Below, one piece after another: positions 1 through 8,562 of a stretch of DNA of 64,000 nt; the stretch's first letter is position 1; each line of letters starts with the position of its first letter. Made by a program: the position numbers and the translations under genes. The DNA comes from Methanohalophilus sp. GTDB lineage: Archaea > Halobacteriota > Methanosarcinia > Methanosarcinales > Methanosarcinaceae. The DNA is taken from assembly GCF_030156785.1 (NCBI RefSeq), contig NZ_JASGLW010000004.1:1-64000 (forward strand), given 5' to 3'. The notes beneath the pieces were generated by a model that saw only the letters and a program-made list of their open reading frames with translations, was not told where the DNA came from and made no database searches.

Positions 1-94
1 TTATCAATTAATTTATCATAAGAGATGTTAGTTTATTTAAATAACTAAACAGACGAAGGACTAGAGCAAATTCGTTTTTTTAAAGAATATTTGG

Positions 95-436
95 TTAAAA
101 TATGTTAGTCTTTTCAACCATATCTTTCCCAATCTCTGTAGGATAATAGATAATCCAGTTACCTTCTCTTTTGCCTTCAATAAGTCCAACATCGCTAAGA
201 ATGGATAAGTGGTATGAAAGCTTTGAATCCTGCACATTTACTATTTCCTTGATAAGACATACGCAAAGCGGATTCAAGGTTAACAAATGCAAGATTTTAA
301 TTCTCAACGGGGACGAAAGAGCATAGTATATCTTGCTTTGCTTCTGTATGCTTTCTTCATCAGGCAGTCTGGCCGCCAGTTTTCTGAGATCATCCTCACC
401 TTTTATTTCACACTCAAGAGGCGTTGGTATTTCCAT
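95..436 (-). CDS. ArsR-family winged-helix transcriptional regulator
   Basis: The 113-residue product has a typical ArsR-type HTH: a region reading YYALSSPLRIKILHLL, then a recognition helix around SKLSYHLSILSDVGLI and a beta-wing GKREGNWIIYYP. The frame stays open upstream to 601, but I start it at 436 because ATG there is preceded by a ggag Shine-Dalgarno and the longer version would run across the tgtA start. The pair CVC before the HTH could bind metal or sense redox, but this is only a suggestion. It is divergent from tgtA and shares its 118-bp upstream region. The regulatory target is unknown. Confidence 0.85.
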   Translation of the reverse strand: MEIPTPLECEIKGEDDLRKLAARLPDEESIQKQSKIYYALSSPLRIKILHLLTLNPLCVCLIKEIVNVQDSKLSYHLSILSDVGLIEGKREGNWIIYYPTEIGKDMVEKTNIF

Positions 437-522
437 TTTAAATCTCCGAATTACTTTATTTTGTATCAGCCTTATTGCATTTTTATCTTTCGCCAACCTT
501 ATTTTCCAACGGTGGAAATACA

Positions 523-531
523 AATATATAT
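523..531 (+). promoter_or_regulatory. Putative TATA box of tgtA
   Basis: An A/T-only stretch (aatatatat) lies about 28 bp before the tgtA ATG at 555. With usual archaeal TATA-to-start spacing the transcript would begin almost at the ATG, so tgtA may be nearly leaderless. No Shine-Dalgarno is visible there. Confidence 0.4.
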
Positions 532-554
532 TATCATCCTCATCTACAGCCATC

Positions 555-2042
555 ATGCCATCTGTGTTTAAAATTCTCCAGAAGGATGCCGCAGGACGCA
601 TTGGGAAGCTAACAACTCCTCATGGAGTGATTGAAACTCCAACAGTTATGCCAGTTATAAATCCCAATATTCAGACAATTCCGGCTTCTGAGATGCGTAG
701 TTTTGGTGCACAAATCCTAATTACAAATTCCTATATCATTTTCCGCAAGGAAGAACTAAGGGAAGTTGCTCTTAAGGATGGTCTTCATTCTCTTCTCGGG
801 TTTAACGGGCCGATAATGACTGATTCAGGTTCTTTCCAGTTATCTGTATATGGGGATGTTGAAGTAACCAATGAACAAATAATTGAATTCCAGCAAAAGA
901 TCGGAACTGACATTGGAGTGCCTCTTGATATCCCTACGGCACCAGATGTTTCAAGAGATCAGGCAGAGAGTGAACTGGAAATAACCATTGAAAGACTTAA
1001 AGAAGCTCGTTCGATGGTAAAAGAAGGCATGCTTCTTGCAGGTCCGGTTCAGGGTTCAACATATTATGATCTCAGGCAATATGGTGCTGAAGAACTCACA
1101 CGTCACAATTTTGATGTTTATCCCATAGGTGCGGTTGTTCCTTTGATGGAAAATTATAGGTATGCCGAATTGGTTGATGTAATAGCAGCATCCAAAAAAG
1201 GCCTTTCTCCTGTAGCACCAGTTCACCTTTTTGGTGCAGGTCATCCTATGATGTTTGCATTAGCCGTAGCGTTGGGTTGTGATCTTTTTGACTCCGCAGC
1301 TTATGCACTTTATGCTAAGGATGGCAGGTACATAACAAATTCCGGAACTTATCATATAGAAAATCTAAACTACCTCCCATGCTGTTGTCCAATTTGTCTT
1401 GAACACAGTGCCGAGGAACTGAATAAAGCTCCAAACAAAGTGGAATTGCTTGCAAGGCATAATCTCTACGTGACATTTCAGGAAATTAACCTCATCAAAC
1501 AATCCATAAGGGATGGAAATCTTCTGGAGCTTGTTGATATGCGTTGCAGAAGTCATCCTTCAATGCTTGAAGCTCTTAAGCGATTCTATTCGCATACGGA
1601 ATGGATTGAGACTCTTGATCCCGCATCCAAGTCGACATTTTTCTACACAGGTCCGGAATCAGGCTTGCGACCAGAAATTAATCGCTACTCAAAGAGGCTT
1701 GAACGTCTGGAAATCAAGGGGAAGGCATTGATAACTTCATTTCCAATAAAGATGTCTGATGAATATGATCAGTATCTTCGCTTTAAGCCGCCAATCGGAG
1801 CTTATCCGATTGAGCTTTCCGAAATGTATCCTTTCAATGCAGAAATTCCAACAACCATAGATTACGAACCAATGGATAAGGCACTTATTAATACGATAAA
1901 TCTGATTTCACGGAATGCTGATGCACAGTTTACTTTTGTATGTGATGATTCACTGACAAAACATCCTCGATTTGCTGAACTTCCAAAAAATGTGAACGTA
2001 ATTATTAGGGGATCCACTGATACCTTCTCTTCACAACCCTAA
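555..2042 (+). CDS. tgtA: Archaeosine tRNA-guanine transglycosylase
   Basis: Swaps guanine-15 in the tRNA D-arm for preQ0, the first tRNA-bound step of archaeosine synthesis. The 495-residue product opens with ILQKDAAGRIGKL and ETPTVMPVINPN, as archaeal Tgt proteins do. It carries the catalytic-pocket motif TDSGSFQLS near residue 93, GPVQGS near 158 and the zinc-binding cluster CCCPIC. The open frame reaches back to 333, but homology begins only at the ATG at 555. No clear C-terminal PUA domain is visible to me, so the tRNA-binding module may be reduced or carried by another protein. It is followed 32 bp later by the ubiA-like gene. Confidence 0.95.
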   Translation: MPSVFKILQKDAAGRIGKLTTPHGVIETPTVMPVINPNIQTIPASEMRSFGAQILITNSYIIFRKEELREVALKDGLHSLLGFNGPIMTDSGSFQLSVYGDVEVTNEQIIEFQQKIGTDIGVPLDIPTAPDVSRDQAESELEITIERLKEARSMVKEGMLLAGPVQGSTYYDLRQYGAEELTRHNFDVYPIGAVVPLMENYRYAELVDVIAASKKGLSPVAPVHLFGAGHPMMFALAVALGCDLFDSAAYALYAKDGRYITNSGTYHIENLNYLPCCCPICLEHSAEELNKAPNKVELLARHNLYVTFQEINLIKQSIRDGNLLELVDMRCRSHPSMLEALKRFYSHTEWIETLDPASKSTFFYTGPESGLRPEINRYSKRLERLEIKGKALITSFPIKMSDEYDQYLRFKPPIGAYPIELSEMYPFNAEIPTTIDYEPMDKALINTINLISRNADAQFTFVCDDSLTKHPRFAELPKNVNVIIRGSTDTFSSQP

Positions 2043-2074
2043 TATAGCATACTAGGGATTACATACTCTCACTG

Positions 2075-3025
2075 GTGATACAATTGGTATCTACAGCCGG
2101 ATCAAAAACTAGGAACCCGTACCTCGAACTATTGAGACCAGAGATTTCAGATATGGATCTGGCTCTTCCTGCAGCCAGTGCTTTGCTTGCATCCTACATT
2201 GCAATGGGAACGCTTCCACCACTAATTCCTTTTATAATTGCAGTCATTGGAGGTTATGCTGCAATTACAAGTTCATACGTCTACAATGACTGCTGTGATA
2301 TCGACATTGATAAGATAAACCTTCCAGACAGGCCGATTGCTTCTTCGACTCTTTCCAAAAAACAGGGACTTGCCTATGCTTGTTTTCTTGCATTGGTTGC
2401 TTCTGTAGCAGCGTTTTACCTGAATCCGGAATCATTTATAGTATTGGTTATTGCTGTAGCCACAATCAGCATTTATTCAAGGGTTGCAAAACGTTCAACT
2501 TTTCTTAGTTTTGTACCGGTGGGAATTGCTTATGGACTAGTTCCCATTGGGATCTGGCTTGCCTTCGATCCAGCAGGAATTTTGAAAGGTAACGATACAA
2601 CAATTCTTCCATTGCCCGGAATATTTCTTGGTATCATGATGTGTGTAACAGATTGGGGTTTTACTCTCTCAGGTGTTGCAAGGGATGTCGAAGGTGACAA
2701 GGCACGCGGTGCACCAACTTTCCCGGTAACATATGGAGTTCCATTAACGTCAAAATTTGTAACTGTATGCTGGTTTGTGGGAGTCATATCGTCAATAATC
2801 ATAGGATGGACGGCTCATCTTGGTCCAATATATTTTGTTGGGGCATTTTTTGCAGGTATCTGGATGTTAGCTCAATCATTTGATTTTATCCGTAATCCGA
2901 CACCACAAAGAGGAGGCAAACTTTTCCTTCAGGGATCACGATATCGTGGAGTTATGTTTGGTTCCCTGATAATTGATGTGATACTATCGATTAGCTTTGT
3001 AGAATATGTTTCAATTCTTTGGTAA
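2075..3025 (+). CDS. UbiA-family polyprenyltransferase
   Basis: A 316-residue multi-pass membrane enzyme with both UbiA prenyl-diphosphate motifs: YNDCCDIDIDKINLPDRPI (NDxxD type) near residue 70, and DVEGDKARG near 205. The family transfers an isoprenyl chain to an acceptor. Archaeal members include digeranylgeranylglyceryl phosphate synthase and quinone or heme prenylases. The start is GTG at 2075 with no strong Shine-Dalgarno. The next gene, a geranylgeranyl-reductase-like flavoprotein, begins 14 bp after the stop and has a good aaggaga ribosome site. The neighbours suggest archaeal lipid or methanophenazine side-chain synthesis. The exact acceptor cannot be read from sequence. Confidence 0.85.
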   Translation: MIQLVSTAGSKTRNPYLELLRPEISDMDLALPAASALLASYIAMGTLPPLIPFIIAVIGGYAAITSSYVYNDCCDIDIDKINLPDRPIASSTLSKKQGLAYACFLALVASVAAFYLNPESFIVLVIAVATISIYSRVAKRSTFLSFVPVGIAYGLVPIGIWLAFDPAGILKGNDTTILPLPGIFLGIMMCVTDWGFTLSGVARDVEGDKARGAPTFPVTYGVPLTSKFVTVCWFVGVISSIIIGWTAHLGPIYFVGAFFAGIWMLAQSFDFIRNPTPQRGGKLFLQGSRYRGVMFGSLIIDVILSISFVEYVSILW

Positions 3026-3039
3026 GGAGATTATTAAAA

Positions 3040-4200
3040 ATGGATGCTGATGTCATTGTAATAGGTGGTTCTCCTGCAGGGCTTGCAACGGCAAGAAAAG
3101 CTTCGTCACTTGGATGCAGAGTTCTTTTACTGGACAAAAAAGAATCGCCCGGAAATCCACCACATCCTGCAAATACATTTTTCAAAGGTATGTTTGACCG
3201 TGCAGAGGAAGTTGTTGACAAGAGTTATGTTCTCCGTGAACTCCGAGGCGCAAAAATTGTTGCTCCTTCCGGAGGCACAGTTGATATTATAAGCCCAGCT
3301 TATTTCATTGACAGGTCTGCTTTTGATCGCTTTTATGCCCAAAAAACGCTTGATGCAGGTGTTGAAATACTTTCAGGTGTGGAAGCATACAATATAATTC
3401 GCAAAGATGGGGAAATGTCTGTAAGCACTTCAGAAGGAGTCTATAGTTCACCTCTTGTAGTCGTTTCCAATGGAATAAAATCGAATCTTGCAGCTCTGTG
3501 TGGTCTGTCTCCGATCCGCTATCCTCAGGACATTGCATGGGCCAAGGAGGCAGTCATTGAAGCAGATGGAATTGGGGAACCTGATATGTTTGAATATTAT
3601 TTGGGCAGCATTGCACCGGGCTGGAAATCAACCTATTCTCCGTGTGGGGGAAACCGTGCGACACTGGGAACCTATGTTAGAAGACATGGTTCAGATGTCT
3701 CTGCATTCTTTGATAAGTGGGTTGAAAAATTTAAACAACTAAAAGGCATTTCAGATATGGAAATCCTTGAACCTTTTTCCACAGGTGGAGATCCTATCAT
3801 TACAATACCCAAAGATATTCTTGCAGACGGTCTTATGCTTGTAGGTGGGACTGCAGGACAATCAGGTATCGGCTATAGCATGCATGCTGGCAACATATGT
3901 GGAAGAGTTGCTGCGGATGCAGTTAAAAAAGGAGATTTTTCAGTATCCCGGCTTTCTGATTATCGTAAAGCATGGAACAAAGCTTACAGGGTAGAGCACT
4001 GGCTAGGCAGAATCGGACTTGAAGCCCTGAGAAAAATGGACGACAGGGAAATTGATAGGGTAATGCAGGTTTTTGAAGGCAAAGATATGTCCTTCCTTAG
4101 AGGGACACCGTTTCATAAATCTATTCAGATATCTATGTACATGCTCAGGCATGATCCTCTTGCACTGTTGAATTTCAAGGCACTTCTCAGAAACAGGTGA
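3040..4200 (+). CDS. Geranylgeranyl reductase family FAD-dependent oxidoreductase
   Basis: The 386-residue protein begins with an FAD-binding Rossmann motif (DVIVIGGSPAGLATA) and later has the second FAD motif DGLMLVGGTAGQSGIGY near residue 265, as in COG0644 geranylgeranyl reductases. These enzymes saturate double bonds in isoprenoid chains. The start is ATG 3040 with aaggaga upstream; a TTG further upstream overlaps the previous gene. It differs from textbook GGRs in the central substrate region, so it may act on a different prenylated compound. It sits between a prenyltransferase and a radical SAM gene, in one apparent operon. Confidence 0.8.
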   Translation: MDADVIVIGGSPAGLATARKASSLGCRVLLLDKKESPGNPPHPANTFFKGMFDRAEEVVDKSYVLRELRGAKIVAPSGGTVDIISPAYFIDRSAFDRFYAQKTLDAGVEILSGVEAYNIIRKDGEMSVSTSEGVYSSPLVVVSNGIKSNLAALCGLSPIRYPQDIAWAKEAVIEADGIGEPDMFEYYLGSIAPGWKSTYSPCGGNRATLGTYVRRHGSDVSAFFDKWVEKFKQLKGISDMEILEPFSTGGDPIITIPKDILADGLMLVGGTAGQSGIGYSMHAGNICGRVAADAVKKGDFSVSRLSDYRKAWNKAYRVEHWLGRIGLEALRKMDDREIDRVMQVFEGKDMSFLRGTPFHKSIQISMYMLRHDPLALLNFKALLRNR

Positions 4201-4209
4201 TTTGTAACT

Positions 4210-5352
4210 ATGAAATACTACTTTTATCGGAGTCCACTTTTCAAAGTCTATGCAACCGTAGAGGAAGGTTATGTCAGAATGCATACTTCAGGTGTTGCAT
4301 CAAAACTCCTGATGCCCGTTGTTTCAGGTTTTTTTGACATGTTTGAAGGTTCAAAAGTTGCAAAGGTAATGGATGATCAATTGATATTTTCCACATGGAT
4401 GCCTCCAATCCCCAGCAAGGCTTTTGAAAGACTTGTAAAAAGCCAGATGGGTGCAATGAGGGGTAAATTTGTTCCCGAACAAGTCACGATATCCATAACG
4501 GAAGAATGTCCTAATAATTGTCTCCACTGCGCGCTTCCTGATACAAAAAACAAGGCAAGTTTACCCCTGGAAATTATAAAAAGTGCTATTGATCAGTGTC
4601 TTGACTTAGGATCCACATTCATAATTTTTGATGGAGGGGAGCCTCTCCTTTACGAAGGACTTGAGGAACTGATCAGCTATGTTGACAGGGAAAAAGCAAT
4701 TACAGGAATGTTTACTTCGGGTGTGGGTTTTACTCACGAGAAAGCCTTGTCCCTAAAAGCGGCTGGGTTGGATATGCTGAGTGTTAGCCTAGATAGTGCA
4801 AATGAAAAAGGACATGATTCCATGAGGGGTCGAGTTGGGGTTTTCAGGGATGCAATGAATACAATACGTTATTCACTGGATGCTGGTTTGCTTGTGAACA
4901 TCTATGTTGTACTATCCCCGCTCAATATCCATGAACTTGAAGATTTCTATAATCTGAGTACTAAAATGGGTGTTCATGAAATATCATTCTTTGAAATAGT
5001 TCCCACGGGTCGGTGGATAGATCATGAAAAAGATGTTCTCACAAAAGAGGATCTAAAAAAGTTTGATGATTTTGTGAAATGGGCTAATAAACAAGAAGGT
5101 CCTAGGATATTTTCGATTCCCCATGTCCTACGGAAACTGGGATGTTTTGCAGGTCGCAAATGGATTCATATTACCCCACAGGGAGATGTAAATCCCTGTG
5201 CATGTATGCCATTAGTAGTTGGAAATATTTATCAGGAAAAAATAAGTGATATCTGGAAAAAATTACGCAGTAATCCTGAATTCAATGCAGGTCCATGTCT
5301 TATGCTAAATGACAAGTTCAGGAGCAAATATATCCTGAATAACTTGGAATAA
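4210..5352 (+). CDS. Radical SAM protein with C-terminal SPASM-like cysteines
   Basis: 380 residues. The first ~95 residues are an N-terminal extension of unknown role. The radical SAM cluster CPNNCLHC (CxxxCxxC) is at residues 100-107, followed by the SAM-binding FDGGEPLLY. A C-terminal group of cysteines (NPCACMP and GPCLML) looks like a SPASM or twitch auxiliary Fe-S site. It starts 9 bp after the reductase gene. Context suggests chemistry on a prenylated lipid or cofactor. It is much shorter than the tetraether synthase (Tes) family, so I do not call it that. Confidence 0.8.
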   Translation: MKYYFYRSPLFKVYATVEEGYVRMHTSGVASKLLMPVVSGFFDMFEGSKVAKVMDDQLIFSTWMPPIPSKAFERLVKSQMGAMRGKFVPEQVTISITEECPNNCLHCALPDTKNKASLPLEIIKSAIDQCLDLGSTFIIFDGGEPLLYEGLEELISYVDREKAITGMFTSGVGFTHEKALSLKAAGLDMLSVSLDSANEKGHDSMRGRVGVFRDAMNTIRYSLDAGLLVNIYVVLSPLNIHELEDFYNLSTKMGVHEISFFEIVPTGRWIDHEKDVLTKEDLKKFDDFVKWANKQEGPRIFSIPHVLRKLGCFAGRKWIHITPQGDVNPCACMPLVVGNIYQEKISDIWKKLRSNPEFNAGPCLMLNDKFRSKYILNNLE

Positions 5353-5357
5353 AAAAG

Positions 5358-5380
5358 ATTCCAGGGATTGGCCCTGGAAT
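5358..5380. terminator. Perfect 9-bp hairpin between convergent genes
   Basis: Two 9-base arms (attccaggg and its complement) flank a 5-base loop. The radical SAM gene converges on the coiled-coil gene here. Read on the minus strand the hairpin is followed by a t-rich run, which fits an intrinsic-type terminator for the minus-strand gene. It may work in both directions. Confidence 0.6.
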
Positions 5381-5392
5381 GATTTTGTACAA

Positions 5393-6250
5393 TTAAAGAA
5401 GTCCTGATTTCTGAAGCGTCATGAGGTTTTCGGTGGTTAGTTTCTCACCGGACTTAAACTTGTCAAAGATGTCTTCTACATCTTTGCGAACCTCTTCCAT
5501 ATCAGCTACTTTCTTAACGCCACTGTCCTGCTTCTTGAGCTTGCGAATTTCTTTCTCAATATCCCTTAGCTCTTTCTGGATCGTAATAAATGACTTGTGC
5601 TCTTCATCTGCCTTTTCCTGAATTTCGACAAATTCCTTGTGAGCAGCGTCCGAATCTGCGCGTACTTTGTCAGCTTCCTTGAAGGTGGCTATCATCTTGT
5701 CGTGATATTCCTGTGCCTTCTGGGCGAATTCGGAGAGTGTATTGTGGAGGTTGGATGCCTCATCACGAATATTCTGTGCTTTCTCAAGCAACTCTTTCAG
5801 CTCGACATTACTTTCAAGCTGTTTCTTCTTCTCCTCGTACTGGCTTTGGAGTTCGGAGATCCTCTTTACGAGTTCCTTTTCCTTTGAAGGAGTAAGAACC
5901 TCGGTCTGCTGTGCAAACTCGAGTCTGTCAATATCTCTGCGGATTTCCTTGAGAGATGGACCGGTAAGGTTGTTGGCACTTCTGAGTTCATCAACCTTTG
6001 CAAAAACCTCGTTTGCTTTTGCGTTTGTTATGTCCCTCTTCTCCTTATATTCCTGGACTTTGCGATTGTTTTCATCACGAAGCTTCTTAAATTCCTGTGC
6101 TTCATTGATGAGCTCTTTTGTCTGTTTATTCAGTTCATTGCGTTTTGCGGCCAGTGTACTTGCAAGAGCATTAAGTTTGTTACGTTCCTCTTTATGTACG
6201 TCTGCTTCCTTTCTTAGCTCCTGCCTCTTGATCTTAAGTTCTTTCATCAT
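5393..6250 (-). CDS. Long coiled-coil protein (COG1340-like)
   Basis: About 285 residues, almost entirely charged heptad sequence rich in E, K, Q and R, with no signal peptide or membrane segment. It resembles archaeal COG1340 coiled-coil proteins of unknown function. The frame is open to an ATG at 6295, but a strong gggagg ribosome site lies inside that extension, just before the ATG ATG at 6250, so I start there. The gene follows serB in the same direction, probably as one transcript. A link to serine metabolism is not implied by the sequence. Confidence 0.75.
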   Translation of the reverse strand: MMKELKIKRQELRKEADVHKEERNKLNALASTLAAKRNELNKQTKELINEAQEFKKLRDENNRKVQEYKEKRDITNAKANEVFAKVDELRSANNLTGPSLKEIRRDIDRLEFAQQTEVLTPSKEKELVKRISELQSQYEEKKKQLESNVELKELLEKAQNIRDEASNLHNTLSEFAQKAQEYHDKMIATFKEADKVRADSDAAHKEFVEIQEKADEEHKSFITIQKELRDIEKEIRKLKKQDSGVKKVADMEEVRKDVEDIFDKFKSGEKLTTENLMTLQKSGLL

Positions 6251-6322
6251 GCTCAGGTTTTCCTCCCTGTCCAGCAACGTTGGCTGGCATTCCATGCATT
6301 TCTAATGCACGATTCATGAGAT

Positions 6323-6988
6323 TCACTGGAGTGAATCGATCACCGGTATAAGTGCCTTCATATTTTTTTCCTTTATAACCACGTCGGCGTATTGGCAAAG
6401 TATGGGTTTTGGGTTGAAGGCGATTGAATACCCTGCCTTTTTAAATAAGCATATATCGTTTGCCCCATCACCTACAACTATACAATCCTTTGTTGTGATT
6501 CCGTGGTCATGAGCAAGTTTTTCGAAAACGATTTCCTTTGAATTGTCACCTGTCATTGGTCCGCTTACTTTTCCAGTAAGTTTTCCATCCTTTACTTCAA
6601 GTACATTTGAATATACATGATCAATTTTAAGGAGTTTTCCGACTTGTTCTGATTTCAGAGTGAATCCTCCGGATAACATGGCTGTACTATAACCATGTGA
6701 TCGGATGTGGTCCAGAAGTTCTTCTGCTCCCGGCATAAGTGGTATTTCGTCCATAGCTTTTTGTGCAATCTCAATGTCAAGTCCTTTGAGAGTGCGCACG
6801 CGTTCAATTAAAGCTTCGCTGTATTTCAGGTCCCCGTTCATGGCTTTTCGGGTAATCTCTGATACAAACTCTTCGGTTCCGGCAGCACGTGCAAGCTCAT
6901 CTATGCATTCTGCATCAATAAGGGTACTATCCATATCAAAAACGATTAGTTTGGGTTTTTCGTTTCTGGAATTTATATTTAAGCTCAC
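6323..6988 (-). CDS. serB: Phosphoserine phosphatase
   Basis: HAD-superfamily enzyme of 221 residues that dephosphorylates O-phosphoserine to serine. Motif I is FDMDSTLIDAE (nucleophile DxD) near residue 18, motif II is AMLSGGF near 105, a conserved lysine follows, and motif III/IV is GDGANDICLFKKAG near 170. The GxGxND-type motif and the ECIDELA cap segment match SerB. The start is GTG. In this organism phosphoserine is also the substrate of SepS, encoded 4 kb away, so SerB competes for the same pool. Confidence 0.93.
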   Translation of the reverse strand: MSLNINSRNEKPKLIVFDMDSTLIDAECIDELARAAGTEEFVSEITRKAMNGDLKYSEALIERVRTLKGLDIEIAQKAMDEIPLMPGAEELLDHIRSHGYSTAMLSGGFTLKSEQVGKLLKIDHVYSNVLEVKDGKLTGKVSGPMTGDNSKEIVFEKLAHDHGITTKDCIVVGDGANDICLFKKAGYSIAFNPKPILCQYADVVIKEKNMKALIPVIDSLQ

Positions 6989-7123
6989 GTCATCAAACCA
7001 AGTAATGAAGTAATTTTATAATAAGAATTGGTCTCTAGAATTATACACATACCCTTTAACGTTTTCGGATCGATTTGTAGATATGGGTCAACATATGTTC
7101 CAGAACCAGATGTAAATCCAAAA

Positions 7124-7133
7124 ATAATATATG
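7124..7133 (+). promoter_or_regulatory. Putative TATA box of mtd
   Basis: An a/t stretch (ataatatatg) lies about 35 bp upstream of the mtd ATG within the 176-bp divergent region shared with serB. Spacing suggests a leader of roughly ten bases. Confidence 0.4.
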
Positions 7134-7164
7134 GTACGTGGTTATTTTCCCTTTGTGATTCAAT

Positions 7165-8001
7165 ATGGCAAAAATTGGATTTATTAAACTGGGTAATCTT
7201 GGAATGAGTCAGGTTATTGATCTTGTACAGGACGAAATCGCAGCACGTCAAGGGATCAACGTCCGCGTATTCGGGACCGGTCCCAAGATGGGCAAGGATG
7301 AAGCAGCAGACACTGCAAGCTTCAAGGAATGGGATGCAGACTTCTACGTCATGATCAGCCCTAACTCCAGTGCACCTGGCCCAACTGCTGCACGTGATAT
7401 ATACAAAGACGTACCGTGCATTGTGATTTCGGATGGTCCTACAAAGAAAGATGACAGGCAGGCACTCGAAGATGCAGGATTTGGTTACATTATTATGACC
7501 GTCGATCCTCTTATCGGTGCAAAGACCGAATTCCTCGATCCGGTTGAAATGGCTTCATTCAATTCAGATGTAATGAAGGTTCTTTCCACCTGTGGTGTAG
7601 TCAGGTTGGTTCAGGAAGAACTCGACAAAGTCGCCGCCCAGGTAGACGCCGGTAAATCAGGTGCGGACCTTGAATTGCCTCATATTCTCGCAAAACCTGA
7701 GGTATGTATTGAGCGCGCTGGTTTCAACAACCCATACGCAAAAGCAAAGGCATTGGCTGCACTTCACATGGCAAGCAAGGTTGCAGAAATCAACTTCCCT
7801 GCATGCTTTATGATGAAGGAACTTGAGCAGGTTGCACTTACAACCGCAACAGGTCATGAACTAATGAGAGCAGCTGCAGAGCTGGCAGTTGACGCAAGGG
7901 AACTCGAGAAAGCCAATGATTCAGTGTTCAGGCAACCTCACTCCAAGAAAGGTTCCCTTATGCAGAAGACAAAGCTTTATGAGAAACCAGCAGAAGTGTG
8001 A
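7165..8001 (+). CDS. mtd: F420-dependent methylenetetrahydromethanopterin dehydrogenase
   Basis: Interconverts methylene-H4(S)PT and methenyl-H4(S)PT with coenzyme F420, a core step of methanogenesis, here mainly in the oxidative branch of methyl disproportionation. The 278-residue protein matches the family along its length: MAKIGFIKLGNLGMSQVIDL at the start, ISPNSSAPGPTAARDI in the middle and AKALAALHMASKVAEINFPACF in the C-terminal half. Codon choice looks optimised (few rare codons), consistent with high expression. The gene stands alone with its own promoter and terminator hairpin. Confidence 0.97.
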   Translation: MAKIGFIKLGNLGMSQVIDLVQDEIAARQGINVRVFGTGPKMGKDEAADTASFKEWDADFYVMISPNSSAPGPTAARDIYKDVPCIVISDGPTKKDDRQALEDAGFGYIIMTVDPLIGAKTEFLDPVEMASFNSDVMKVLSTCGVVRLVQEELDKVAAQVDAGKSGADLELPHILAKPEVCIERAGFNNPYAKAKALAALHMASKVAEINFPACFMMKELEQVALTTATGHELMRAAAELAVDARELEKANDSVFRQPHSKKGSLMQKTKLYEKPAEV

Positions 8002-8022
8002 AAAACACTTTTGCTCTTTTTT
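7994..8022 (+). terminator. Hairpin plus T-run after mtd
   Basis: Arms aagtgt and acactt form a short stem that overlaps the mtd stop codon and is followed by ttgctctttttt. The layout is that of an intrinsic or archaeal T-rich terminator. Confidence 0.6.
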
Positions 8023-8026
8023 ATTT

Positions 8027-8152
8027 ATGGAACCTCTGACAGCCTTTGCAATCGGGATTTTTGTATTTGCTTTAATGATAATTAGCACTGCTGTTTTCCT
8101 GAAAATGGCTTCCGAAATGGAAGCTGTAACCATGAGCAAGAAAAAACCTTGA
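8027..8152 (+). CDS. Possible 41-residue single-span membrane protein
   Basis: A short frame begins MEPLTAFAIGIFVFAL. It has one hydrophobic segment of about 22 residues and a charged lysine-rich tail ending KKKP. No ribosome binding site is seen: the ATG follows the mtd T-run. It could be a real small membrane protein or chance. No family recognised. Confidence 0.3.
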   Translation: MEPLTAFAIGIFVFALMIISTAVFLKMASEMEAVTMSKKKP

Positions 8153-8192
8153 TTATGCAATGGGGCATAGAGTGAAGTATCTTTATAATAAA

Positions 8193-8490
8193 TCACTTTC
8201 CATTTTTTCTTTGGCATTGCACTATCAAGAACCTGCCATCAAAAAGTTCTATAGGTGTGCGGCTTTACAAAACAGCAATGTCTGCTTACTGCAGGATATG
8301 TTCAATAGCTATTATTTCGGTGTCCTTTGAAATACCGATGCAACCGGAATCTGCTACCATTATTGTAACTTCAAATACAACCTTGTAACCTCTTACGAAA
8401 ACTCCACGAAAGGTCTTTGAAAAATAACATCTGTACAAGTGGCTCCACCGTATTTCTTGAACATTGTCCGCTCCTCATATGTGAACAAAT
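8193..8490 (-). pseudogene. Decayed COG1751 (pyruvate kinase alpha/beta-like domain) gene
   Basis: Reading the minus strand gives EERTMFKKYGGATCTDVI, then a frame change, then RGYKVVFEVTIMVADSG and EIIAI, an in-frame stop, ADIAVL, another stop, and IELFDGRFL. From memory of the family, these pieces line up in order with the C-terminal half of archaeal COG1751 proteins (KxGG..., G.KV..EITIMAADSG, E.IA.GG, GADTAVV). At least one frameshift and two stops break it, and the N-terminal half is absent. The gap otherwise holds only the promoter of the PAC2 gene. Confidence 0.65.
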
Positions 8491-8562
8491 TAATTAGAAA
8501 CGATGATCTTATCTATAAATACACCATGAAATAAGAGTATAATAATAAGATAAGGTGTTTTT

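Noticed and set aside
333-554. Upstream extension of tgtA
   Set aside because: The extra residues lie antisense to the ArsR gene, and family similarity begins at ATG 555.
437-601. Extension of the ArsR-type gene to 601
   Set aside because: It would overlap the tgtA start and the divergent promoter; ATG 436 has a ribosome site and fits the family.
4210-5352. Radical SAM protein as tetraether synthase (Tes)
   Set aside because: Too short and lacking the extra cluster layout of Tes, although the lipid context is suggestive.
6251-6295. Fifteen-residue N-terminal extension of the coiled-coil protein
   Set aside because: It contains the gggagg ribosome site of the inner ATG and lacks heptad character.
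5742-6305. 187-codon frame on the plus strand
   Set aside because: Serine-rich antisense shadow of the coiled-coil gene.
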